Both the position numbers and the translations under genes were made by a program. The notes under the pieces were generated by a model. The model did no database searches. It was not told the origin of the DNA and saw nothing but the letters and a program-made list of their open reading frames with translations. This document shows, piece by piece, positions 1-7,991 of a stretch of DNA of 10,661 nt. How positions within the stretch are numbered: position 1 is the first letter of the stretch; every line of letters begins with the position of its first letter. Source of the DNA: Bacteroidota bacterium (GTDB lineage Bacteria; Bacteroidota; Ignavibacteria; UBA10030); contig DMMN01000097.1 of the NCBI GenBank assembly GCA_003453835.1, forward strand, positions 7,812 through 18,472. The letters run 5' to 3'.

Positions 1-246
1 ATATCCGACCTTCCCGTCGTACTCGATCTCAGTAAGCACAACGGGCGTCGTGGTGCGCGACATGGTCGCGATGGTGAACACGTGTTTCAGTTCAAGCGTA
101 TACGGTCGGAACGATAGTTTCATCCGGGGGGATTTTGACTGGGGGACATACGTCCGGCCGAGCTCCGGGAGGAAGTTGCCACTGACTGCGGCAGACGCTG
201 CCAGGAGTGTCGATGTTTTGAGGAAGCCACGACGATTCTGGTTCAT
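1..246 (-). CDS. Tat-exported dipeptide epimerase-like protein (enolase superfamily), partial
   Basis: The 82 codons read from the ATG at 246 down to position 1 are open, and the gene continues beyond the left edge. The product begins with a twin-arginine signal: N-R-R-G-F-L-K at residues 4-10, then a short hydrophobic Ala-rich stretch (about 12-23). From about residue 42 (MKLSFRPYTLELKHVFTIA) it resembles the N-terminal capping domain of L-Ala-D/L-Glu (dipeptide) epimerases of the mandelate racemase/muconate lactonizing branch of the enolase superfamily. Those enzymes epimerise murein-derived or other dipeptides. The catalytic barrel lysines and metal ligands lie outside the window, so substrate and activity cannot be judged. 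The ATG at 246 is preferred over the internal Met42 because only it supplies the Tat motif, and an AGGA-type RBS lies just upstream on the minus strand. Tat export would place the enzyme in the periplasm. It is divergent from the receiver gene at 540. Confidence 0.72.
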   Translation of the reverse strand, partial: MNQNRRGFLKTSTLLAASAAVSGNFLPELGRTYVPQSKSPRMKLSFRPYTLELKHVFTIATMSRTTTPVVLTEIEYDGKVGY

Positions 247-539
247 GTTTAGTCCTGTTCTTCGATTGAAGTGTTCTGGTTACGCTGCAGAGCGAAAACC
301 ACCCCGAGATCCAATGGTTTTGACCCGGCTCCGAGGGTTCACGGTGCGGAAGATGTCGTTTTCGGCTGAGCTTGAGGGATTCGATTCGAACGAAAGTTAG
401 AAAAAAGGTGGAAGAATTCAAAGGGATTGGATTCCCATCCCCTCCTGTTGAAACCTCCCGGACGACGCGGTTGCTTCCGACGAACCACCTTTGTATCTTC
501 TGGCAGTGATGTTTGGGTCAAGGGAACGAGGAGGTGGTA
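247..539. promoter_or_regulatory. Divergent intergenic region
   Basis: This roughly 290-bp spacer separates the minus-strand epimerase gene from the plus-strand receiver gene and must contain the promoters for both. No convincing -35/-10 pair could be assigned by eye. An imperfect hairpin lies at 423-441 (arms GGGATTGG and CCCATCCC, 3-nt loop, one mismatch), but it lacks a T-run and has no clear role. No plausible small gene was seen. Confidence 0.4.
528..535 (+). promoter_or_regulatory. Strong Shine-Dalgarno site for the receiver gene
   Basis: GAGGAGGT contains a full AGGAGG (529-534) with a 5-nt spacer to the ATG at 540. This fixes the start there and rules out the upstream in-frame TTG at 513. 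Confidence 0.85.
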
Positions 540-908
540 ATGAAAAAAAATATCCTCTTGGTTGACGACGAGCCATCGTGGCTCAAGAGCGTCAGCCAAT
601 TGCTTCGAAGGAAGGGCTATCAGGTGAAAGAGGCGGCGAGCGCTGCGGAAGCCCTCGTGACGCTCGCGAAATACAAGCCCGACCTGATCGTGAGCGACCT
701 GCGAATGCCGGACATGAATGGATTCGATTTTCTTGAGAAGGTCAAGAAGCTCCCGAAGATGTCGATGACGCCCGTGGTGTTTCTCTCTGCAATAGACGAT
801 TTCCACGCCAAGAAAGTGGCGAAGGAACTCGGAGCGGTCGCTTGCATCCCCAAACCATTCAACAAAGATGAGGTTATCCCCACACTGGAGAAGTACCTCC
901 CACACTAA
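540..908 (+). CDS. Single-domain response regulator (stand-alone receiver, CheY/Spo0F-like)
   Basis: This 122-residue protein is essentially one REC domain. The acidic pocket is D9-D10-E11 after a KKNILLV strand. The phospho-acceptor is D53 in the strand-loop LIVSDLRMPDMNGF. The switch residue is S83 (VVFLSAID) and the conserved lysine is K105 in the cis-peptide motif IPKPF. No DNA-binding, enzymatic or other output domain follows, so it should act through protein-protein contact or as a phosphorelay intermediate in the cytoplasm. The start at 540 is set by a near-ideal Shine-Dalgarno. The hybrid histidine kinase begins 98 bp downstream on the same strand and is the likely phosphodonor or relay partner; this pairing is inferred from adjacency only. 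Confidence 0.93.
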   Translation: MKKNILLVDDEPSWLKSVSQLLRRKGYQVKEAASAAEALVTLAKYKPDLIVSDLRMPDMNGFDFLEKVKKLPKMSMTPVVFLSAIDDFHAKKVAKELGAVACIPKPFNKDEVIPTLEKYLPH

Positions 909-1006
909 CGTCCTCGCCCATCTTCTTCCCTCCGTTTTGTGTGATGGGGAAGCTTGCTATTCACTGCTCCTCGTGGTAACTTTTTTCCGCCAACGATTTT
1001 CGCCCC

Positions 1007-3244
1007 ATGCGCTTTAGCCTTAAGAAAATAAGAAAGTTCCGCACGTCCCTCGGCCCGGTTGAACAAGCACAAGTCGTTGCTTCCACCGCAGTTGTCGTGG
1101 CGCTCGTCACGATTGTGACCGTAAGAATTACAAGCGGGTACACCCTCGAATGGCTCCTCTTTGGAAGCGTGCTCACGGTCGGTATCTTTGGATTTCTCAT
1201 CGTTGTGTTCACATTGAAGTACGGGCGACTGCTTGAGGAGCAAAAACAGGAGCTCGTGGCGCTGAACACGATTGCCGAAGCCGTCAATAGATCGGTTGAG
1301 ATCGACTATCTTCTGGAAAACGCTCTCCGGGAAGTCAAGCGCCTGCTGGATGTAGAGCATGGATGGATCTATCACCTCGAGGGGAAGCGACTTCTCCTGA
1401 AAGCAAGCCGCGGAGAGGAGACGGTTCGAGTCGCCATCGTGAAGCCGGCTGTCGACGTCGATGACCCGGACCTCGCGTGGATTCGAGCACCCCGCATCGA
1501 GAAGCGCCTCCGCAAGCGGAACAGGGATGATGCGTGGAAGTTTGGCCAGATCGAAGCATGGGCATCCGTTCCGATGATGATGAAGGATAAGTTCGCGGGT
1601 GTCATGGTCGTTGCGAGTACCGATAGGGCTGATCTGACGCAGAAGCAACTCGACTTGATGAGCGCCTTTGCGAACCAGATCGGAGTGGGTCTCGAGAATG
1701 CGGAGCTCTTCGAGCAGCTTCGTCGCTCCGAGGAGCGCTACATGGATTTGTTCGAACACTCGCCGGACATGTACCACATCGTCAACCGTGAAGGGATGAT
1801 CGTGAGCTGCAACCAAACGGAAGGAGACAGGCTCGGCTACCGCAAGGACGAGCTTGTGGGACAGCCGGTGCTGAAACTCTATCCGGTCTCCTATCACGTC
1901 GCGGCGAAAAAGCTCCTGGAGGAAATCTTCCAGCACAACCAGGAGGTCTCCGGGCTTGAGGAACAGATGGTGACAAAGGCCGGGGAGTTGATCGACGTCA
2001 GCGTCAATACGTCCATCGTCTACGGCGAGGAACACAAGCCGCTTTTCATGCGGGCGGTGGCGCGGGATATCACGGAGAAGAAGAAACTCGAATTGAAGAT
2101 CCTGCACGCGCAGCGCATTGACAGTATCGGCAATCTGGCAGGGGGGGTTGCACACGATTTCAATAACATCCTGACCTCCATTCTTGGTTCGACCGCCCTG
2201 ATGAAGCGAAAGCTGAAGAAAGGCGAAACGTGGTATCGGTTTGTGGACATTATCGAAACGGCGGCGAAACGGGGAGCCGGACTTACCCGACAGCTCCTTA
2301 CGTTTGCACGCAAGAGCACCGTGCAGTTCCGACCGATCGTGATCAATGAAATCATCGAGGAGACGGTCCATCTGTTCGAGCGAAGCGTCGACAAAACCAT
2401 CGAAGTGAAAAAGAACCTCACAAACGTGATGACGATCGTCAACGGCGATGATGGTCAGGTTCAGCAGGCGATCCTGAATCTCCTGATCAACGCCCGCGAT
2501 GCAATGCCGGAGGGGGGCGTGATCACCGTGAAGAGCGAACAGGTTCATTTTGACGGACGCGCGCCGAATATGCTGGTGGAGGCGAAAGAGGGAGACTATG
2601 TCGCGCTCTCCATCCTGGACACTGGATTGGGGATGGAACGCCACGTGCAGCAAAGGATGTTTGAGCCGTTCTTTACAACGAAGGATCAGGGAAAGGGGAC
2701 GGGGCTCGGTCTCTCCGTCGTCTACGGGGTTGTCAACTCTCACAACGGGTTCATCACCGTTCAAAGCGAGCCGCGGAGAGGTTCAATGTTCACACTCTTT
2801 TTTCCGATCCTGCCCGAGATGGAGAAGTTGCGGCGCACCGCGAGACAATCCCGACTCGAACGTGGCGATGAACGCGTGCTTGTTGTCGACGACGAGGAGC
2901 ATGTCGGCGAGGTCATCGGGGGAATGTTGAAAGACCTCGGCTACAAAGTGACGGTCGTGAACAGCGGCGCCGAGGCTCTCGCGGCGATGGGGAAACGCAA
3001 ACGATTCGACGCCGTCGTGCTCGATATGAATATGCCGGCCATGGGGGGGCGCGATGCGTTCTACAAGCTGAAGGGACTCCATCCTGACCTTCGGGTGATC
3101 ATCTCAACGGGGTACAGCAACACGAGCCTCGACGGATCACCGCTCCGCAATGCCGTGGATGGCGTGCTGCAGAAACCGTATCAGCTTGAAGAACTTTCGA
3201 AGACGATGCGAGAAGCGTTTGATCGGCGGAAGAACGGCGAGTAA
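1007..3244 (+). CDS. Membrane-anchored hybrid sensor histidine kinase (GAF-PAS-HisKA-HATPase-REC)
   Basis: A 745-residue protein. Two hydrophobic segments (about 21-41 and 48-70) are joined by only a few residues, so there is almost no periplasmic sensor. A GAF domain spans about 85-235 and a PAS domain about 240-358 (SEERYMDLFEHSPD to the closing ARDITEKKKLE). The HisKA box holds phospho-His H383 in GGVAHDFNN. The ATPase domain shows N495 (NLLINARDAM), D538 in DTGLGM, the F-box FEPFFTT and the G2 box GKGTGLGLS at 562-570. A C-terminal receiver (about 621-740) has D628-D629-E630, phospho-Asp D673, T701 and K723. All key catalytic residues are intact. The domain order predicts cytoplasmic sensing by GAF/PAS, autophosphorylation at H383 and transfer to D673. 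No Hpt or output domain is present, so an external Hpt or the neighbouring receiver (540-908) may complete the relay. The ATG at 1007 lacks an obvious Shine-Dalgarno; an in-frame TAA at 977-979, with no ATG between, makes it the first available ATG. The signal is unknown. Confidence 0.93.
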   Translation: MRFSLKKIRKFRTSLGPVEQAQVVASTAVVVALVTIVTVRITSGYTLEWLLFGSVLTVGIFGFLIVVFTLKYGRLLEEQKQELVALNTIAEAVNRSVEIDYLLENALREVKRLLDVEHGWIYHLEGKRLLLKASRGEETVRVAIVKPAVDVDDPDLAWIRAPRIEKRLRKRNRDDAWKFGQIEAWASVPMMMKDKFAGVMVVASTDRADLTQKQLDLMSAFANQIGVGLENAELFEQLRRSEERYMDLFEHSPDMYHIVNREGMIVSCNQTEGDRLGYRKDELVGQPVLKLYPVSYHVAAKKLLEEIFQHNQEVSGLEEQMVTKAGELIDVSVNTSIVYGEEHKPLFMRAVARDITEKKKLELKILHAQRIDSIGNLAGGVAHDFNNILTSILGSTALMKRKLKKGETWYRFVDIIETAAKRGAGLTRQLLTFARKSTVQFRPIVINEIIEETVHLFERSVDKTIEVKKNLTNVMTIVNGDDGQVQQAILNLLINARDAMPEGGVITVKSEQVHFDGRAPNMLVEAKEGDYVALSILDTGLGMERHVQQRMFEPFFTTKDQGKGTGLGLSVVYGVVNSHNGFITVQSEPRRGSMFTLFFPILPEMEKLRRTARQSRLERGDERVLVVDDEEHVGEVIGGMLKDLGYKVTVVNSGAEALAAMGKRKRFDAVVLDMNMPAMGGRDAFYKLKGLHPDLRVIISTGYSNTSLDGSPLRNAVDGVLQKPYQLEELSKTMREAFDRRKNGE

Positions 3245-3248
3245 GCTG

Positions 3249-3291
3249 CCCCGAAGTTCGAAGGGGTTTTGCTCAACCTCGCGGCGCGAGG
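3249..3291 (+). terminator. Weak terminator-like stretch after the histidine kinase gene
   Basis: Five bases after the kinase stop there is CCCC (3249-3252), then GAAGTTCGAA, then GGGG (3263-3266) followed by TTTT (3267-3270). This is a short GC stem with a minimal T-run. A second, perfect 6-bp hairpin with a 3-nt loop (CCTCGC/GCGAGG) follows at 3277-3291 but has no T-tract. Position between two genes supports a terminator role; the short stem and short T-run keep this tentative. Confidence 0.4.
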
Positions 3292-3426
3292 TCTTCCGAT
3301 CGGATGGTCAGGGCATCGTTGGGGATTCTTGCAACTCGCGGGAATAATCGCTACCATCTCACAGATGAACGAAGGGGCGTTGCGCCGTCAGCGAGCATCT
3401 TCACACTCCCAACGAACGAGTCTTGT

Positions 3427-4227
3427 ATGAGCCTGGAGGAATTTGGCGCGCACCTGCGGAAGCAGCGAGAACAGCGAAAGCTCACGCTAACGAACATCTC
3501 CGAGGCGACTCGCATCAATGTAAGATTTCTCGAGGCAATCGAAAGGGGAAAAGTCTCCGCTCTTCCACAGGCATACATCAGAGCGTTCATCCGAGCCTAT
3601 GCATGGGCGATTGACGCTGATCCCGAAGAAGTTATCCGTCAGTACGATGAGACGCATCAAGAGAACCAGGCCTCGGCAGCGCATCAGGTTGCACGCTCGA
3701 AACAAGAACCAGTCGGTCCGGTCGACAAGCGCAAACCCGTCGATCTTTCCCACCCCAGATTTCTTTCGCGCGACATTTCCCTCGCTACACTCGCCGTCGT
3801 CGTCATCGCGGCAGTCATCTATTTCTCCAATTCGGGGAGTGATCTCTCCGCGCAGAGAGATCCTTTGGAAGTTCCCTTTGACAAGGTCGTTCAAGAGTCG
3901 GAAGCGGCTCTGGTGAAGCCCGAGTCCGTGACCACTCCTCCCATCATCGCCGCCGCAATGCTCGAGGACAGTCTGCGGCTGGAGATGACAACCCTCGACT
4001 CCGTTTGGATGATGATCGTCATCGACAAAACGCGAAAGGGGGAATATCTCTTTCCTCCGAATCGAAAACGATCGTGGGTCGGAAAAGACCAATTCGTGAT
4101 CTCCATGGGGAATGCGGGGAACGCCACCTTCAAGCTGAACGGCAAAGATCTTGGCCTGCTCGGGAGACGTGGTACCGTTGTGCGCGAGGTCGTCGTGACG
4201 GATGAGGGCATCAGGCGAATCGAATAA
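3427..4227 (+). CDS. RodZ-like helix-turn-helix membrane protein
   Basis: A 266-residue protein with RodZ architecture. An N-terminal HTH_25 / Xre-type helix-turn-helix (about 1-75) includes the typical stretches FGAHLRKQREQRKLTL and INVRFLEAIERGKVSALP. A charged, Gln/Lys-rich linker (about 76-115) follows. One transmembrane helix (about 116-135) comes next. A C-terminal periplasmic RodZ_C/DUF4115-type beta domain (about 183-262) starts LRLEMTTLDSVWMMI and includes a VGKDQFVISMGN stretch. In E. coli RodZ links MreB to the wall-elongation complex; here that role is inferred from family only, since no mreB or rod genes are in the window. The frame is open upstream to an ATG at 3304, but those 41 extra residues do not resemble the family. 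The ATG at 3427 begins exactly where HTH_25 proteins usually begin, though its RBS is poor. ligA starts 15 bp after the stop, suggesting co-transcription. Confidence 0.85.
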   Translation: MSLEEFGAHLRKQREQRKLTLTNISEATRINVRFLEAIERGKVSALPQAYIRAFIRAYAWAIDADPEEVIRQYDETHQENQASAAHQVARSKQEPVGPVDKRKPVDLSHPRFLSRDISLATLAVVVIAAVIYFSNSGSDLSAQRDPLEVPFDKVVQESEAALVKPESVTTPPIIAAAMLEDSLRLEMTTLDSVWMMIVIDKTRKGEYLFPPNRKRSWVGKDQFVISMGNAGNATFKLNGKDLGLLGRRGTVVREVVVTDEGIRRIE

Positions 4228-4236
4228 GTTCTTTGA

Positions 4237-6273
<2,037 letters not shown>

Positions 6274-6289
6274 GAACCATTAACTACTC

Positions 6290-6297
6290 GAAGGGGG
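6290..6297 (+). promoter_or_regulatory. Shine-Dalgarno site of the beta-barrel gene
   Basis: GAAGGGGG lies 4 nt before the ATG at 6302 and supports that start, which also yields a clean signal peptide. Confidence 0.6.
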
Positions 6298-6301
6298 TAT
6301 C

Positions 6302-6946
6302 ATGAGAACTAACAATGCGCGGACCGTATCTGTTGTGCTACTTCTCATTCTTGCAGTAAGTTGGGCGAACAGCCAGATGCGAACGGGGAAACTGGGGCTC
6401 GGTCTGGGAGGGACCACCTATTTCCTTCAGTCCGACTACAAAACAAGTGACCTCTCCGCCGGGGGTGCGGTGAATCTGACGTATTCCGTAGCTGAGAACA
6501 TCGGACTTCGCTCTTCTCTGGGATTCGGCTACTTCCAGGGGAAGGACGCTCTCGGCACGTCGTTGGAGACAAGCGCAAGTCATTGGAACATGGCAGCGAG
6601 CTATGATTTCATGCCTCACGATCAATTCAGTCCTTTTCTATCGGCCGGAGCCGGGCTCCTCTTCTTCGATCCGCGAACGAAAACGGGCAACGCACTGACG
6701 GGCGGCGGCAGCGCACGCTTCGACATCAACTTTTTGGGAGGCGCGGGGTTCGATTACTTCTTCGATGAATTCTGGGCACTGACGGTCAGTGCGGAGGGGG
6801 CACTCGGATTCACCGACCAATTGGATGGGATCAAGGGCGGCGGGAACGACGGCTATGTCCGTTTCACCGTCGGCATACGCTATCATTTCTTCGACGAGGA
6901 TTTCGTTCGCCGTATGATCGACGCGTTTGGAAGGCGGGGCAAGTGA
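6302..6946 (+). CDS. Small outer-membrane beta-barrel protein
   Basis: A 214-residue protein with a Sec signal peptide: basic N-terminus (R2, R7), hydrophobic core VVLLLILAVSW at about 11-21, and a likely cleavage after A-N-S (residue 24). The mature part alternates short Gly/aromatic amphipathic strands typical of 8-stranded OmpA/OmpX-like barrels (outer-membrane beta-barrel family, PF13505-like): KLGLGLGGTTYF, IGLRSSLGFGYFQG, HWNMAASYDF, FSPFLSAGAGLLFF, FLGGAGFDYFF, LTVSAEGALGFT and YVRFTVGIRYHFF. The barrel is followed by an unusual basic tail, FVRRMIDAFGRRGK, so the protein does not end on the usual aromatic residue. No enzymatic motif is visible; a structural or adhesion role is possible but unproven. 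It sits 28 bp after ligA and 26 bp before the next gene. Confidence 0.82.
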   Translation: MRTNNARTVSVVLLLILAVSWANSQMRTGKLGLGLGGTTYFLQSDYKTSDLSAGGAVNLTYSVAENIGLRSSLGFGYFQGKDALGTSLETSASHWNMAASYDFMPHDQFSPFLSAGAGLLFFDPRTKTGNALTGGGSARFDINFLGGAGFDYFFDEFWALTVSAEGALGFTDQLDGIKGGGNDGYVRFTVGIRYHFFDEDFVRRMIDAFGRRGK

Positions 6947-6972
6947 CCTGCCACAAGTCTTGCCGGTGATTC

Positions 6973-7512
6973 ATGTTTGAAGGACCTCGACTGGGAATCG
7001 GGATTTGGTACGCGCGACTCCGCTATCGAAGAACCAGGGAACCTGTAATTCGGTTTACGGACGCGGTCTCGCACGCGAATCGAGCGCTCGTGTTGCTTCC
7101 CGAAGCGACTGCGGATCCTTCCGCCGTTGACGAAGTATTCCATTTCCTTCGTGAGAAGTTTCGGCGGAACAAGGTGACGCTCATCGCCCGCAAGGAGTTG
7201 AGATCGTCGTTTCCCGATGCGCGCGGCTTCGAGATGCTCTCATATGCGACCGAGGAGTTGAACGCGTGGTACATCCCGCGGTCGGAGTTGCTTCGAAAGA
7301 TGAAAAAGAGTACATTCGACGTGGCATTCGATCTGAATATCGGGTTCACATTGCCGAGCGCGTTCCTCTGTCGCGCATCTCAGGCTCCGGTGCGGATCAG
7401 CTTCACCAAACCATACGCCGACGACTTTTACAACTTCCAAATCCAAACTCAAAACAACGGCAACCTCAATCAGGCGTATTCTCATCTGCTAAGATGTGTT
7501 GAAATGTTCTGA
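6973..7512 (+). CDS. Hypothetical protein, DUF6913-like / half glycosyltransferase-9-like
   Basis: A 179-residue predicted soluble protein with no signal peptide or membrane helix. The order of elements is: a hydrophobic strand ALVLLPEATADPSAV (about 38-52), a helix (DEVFHFLREKFR), a second strand VTLIARKEL, a third region around LNAWYIPRSELLRKM, then FDVAFDLNIGFTLPSAFLCRAS (about 115-136), VRISFTKPYADDFYNFQIQT (about 140-159) and a helical tail. This resembles a single Rossmann-like half of GT-B proteins such as family 9 heptosyltransferases. It also resembles, from memory, short Bacteroidota proteins of the DUF6913 type, which end in a similar FYxFxI segment. The nucleotide-sugar-binding half of a full GT9 is absent, so catalysis is doubtful and no function is assigned. 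The start ATG has a poor RBS. The gene lies in the run from the rodZ-like gene onward; a hairpin follows its stop. Confidence 0.72.
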   Translation: MFEGPRLGIGIWYARLRYRRTREPVIRFTDAVSHANRALVLLPEATADPSAVDEVFHFLREKFRRNKVTLIARKELRSSFPDARGFEMLSYATEELNAWYIPRSELLRKMKKSTFDVAFDLNIGFTLPSAFLCRASQAPVRISFTKPYADDFYNFQIQTQNNGNLNQAYSHLLRCVEMF

Positions 7513-7544
7513 TGCCGGAGCGCCGACGGCCATCGGAAGTGGGC

Positions 7545-7566
7545 AAACCCCGAACTGCCGGGGTTT
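7545..7566 (+). terminator. Hairpin with T-run abutting the RBS of the STAS gene
   Basis: AAACCCCG (7545-7552) pairs perfectly with CGGGGTTT (7559-7566) around a 6-nt loop, giving 8 bp, with TTTT at 7564-7567. It looks like a short intrinsic terminator for the upstream gene. However, only a C separates the T-run from the AAGGAGG Shine-Dalgarno of the next gene, so it may instead be a 5' leader element or attenuator for the STAS gene. Confidence 0.6.
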
Positions 7567-7568
7567 TC

Positions 7569-7575
7569 AAGGAGG
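7569..7575 (+). promoter_or_regulatory. Strong Shine-Dalgarno of the STAS gene
   Basis: AAGGAGG with a 5-nt spacer to the ATG at 7581. It decides the start against the in-frame ATG at 7512, whose extra 23 residues would be encoded through the hairpin. Confidence 0.88.
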
Positions 7576-7580
7576 AGTTC

Positions 7581-7913
7581 ATGGAATTCGAAGTGAAGAA
7601 AAATGGCGACGCCACCATTCTGAAGATCAAAGAGCGCAAGCTCGATGCGAGCATCTCGCCCGAGCTGAAAGGGGAATTCCTTGTGCTGTGCAGCCCGCAG
7701 ACAAAACACCTCGTTATCGACCTGAGCGAGGTCGAGTTCTGTGACAGCAGCGGCCTGAGTGCGCTCCTCATCGCCGAACGAAAAATGAGGGAAAACGGCG
7801 GGGTCGTCAAGCTCGCAGGCCTGCAGAAGAAAGTGCTGTCACTCATCCGTATTTCCCGCCTCGATCGCGCCTTCCGCATTCACGATACCGTCGCCAAAGC
7901 GCTCCGGTCGTAA
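7581..7913 (+). CDS. STAS-domain protein, anti-sigma factor antagonist-like (SpoIIAA/RsbV family)
   Basis: A 110-residue protein made of one STAS domain. It shows the alternating strand/helix pattern TILKIKERKLDASISPELK, then HLVIDLSEVEFCDSSGLSAL, then VVKLAGLQKKVLSLIRISRLDRAFRI. The D55-S56-S57-G58-L59 motif matches the phosphorylation loop of SpoIIAA/RsbV, where the second serine is the target of an anti-sigma serine kinase; S57 is the expected site. In the canonical system the dephosphorylated antagonist binds the anti-sigma kinase and frees sigma. No RsbW-type kinase, PP2C phosphatase or sigma factor gene is present here, so partners must lie elsewhere. The function could also be a non-sigma partner switch (secretion, motility, wall). 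The preceding hairpin hints at leader control; the symporter gene follows after 78 bp. Confidence 0.92.
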   Translation: MEFEVKKNGDATILKIKERKLDASISPELKGEFLVLCSPQTKHLVIDLSEVEFCDSSGLSALLIAERKMRENGGVVKLAGLQKKVLSLIRISRLDRAFRIHDTVAKALRS

Positions 7914-7979
7914 CCGATCCTGTCTTCCTCACTCTTGTTGGTGGTGCGCTCACCCTGGGCAACACCGACGCGCTCACGT

Positions 7980-7984
7980 AAGGA
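7980..7984 (+). promoter_or_regulatory. Shine-Dalgarno of the symporter gene
   Basis: AAGGA lies 7 nt before the ATG at 7992. This supports 7992 over the in-frame TTG at 7935, whose extra residues (LVVRSPWATPTRSRKDLS) are not membrane-like. Confidence 0.55.
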
Positions 7985-7991
7985 CCTCTCT

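Noticed and set aside
423..441. Imperfect hairpin GGGATTGG / CCCATCCC upstream of the receiver gene
   Set aside because: It has one mismatch, no T-run, sits ~100 bp from the gene, and could easily arise by chance. Mentioned only inside the divergent-region entry.
339..905. A 188-codon minus-strand open frame across the receiver gene and its upstream region
   Set aside because: It is antisense to the receiver gene, has no recognisable domain, and is explained by codon bias on the other strand.
917..948. Inverted repeat CCCATC...GATGGG between receiver and kinase genes
   Set aside because: It is a six-base arm with a 20-nt loop and no T-tract, so too weak to call a terminator.
905..2764. A 619-codon open frame on the minus strand
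   Set aside because: It lies antisense to the histidine kinase, whose plus-strand translation has all family motifs. The antisense product is His/Asp/Leu-rich with no recognisable domain, a typical shadow of a GC-rich gene.
3258..3266. Recurring TTCGAAGGG-like words (near 3258, 6288, 10497)
   Set aside because: Two of the three coincide with purine-rich Shine-Dalgarno regions and one with a hairpin arm; spacing and flanks differ, so they are not a repeat family.
3304..3426. A 41-codon upstream extension of the RodZ-like gene
   Set aside because: The frame is open, but the extra residues do not resemble the family and the HTH domain starts properly at the ATG at 3427.
6938..6964. Inverted repeat GGCAAG...CTTGCC across the stop of the beta-barrel gene
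   Set aside because: It has a six-bp stem with a 15-nt loop and no T-run; the next gene starts immediately after, so termination is not supported.
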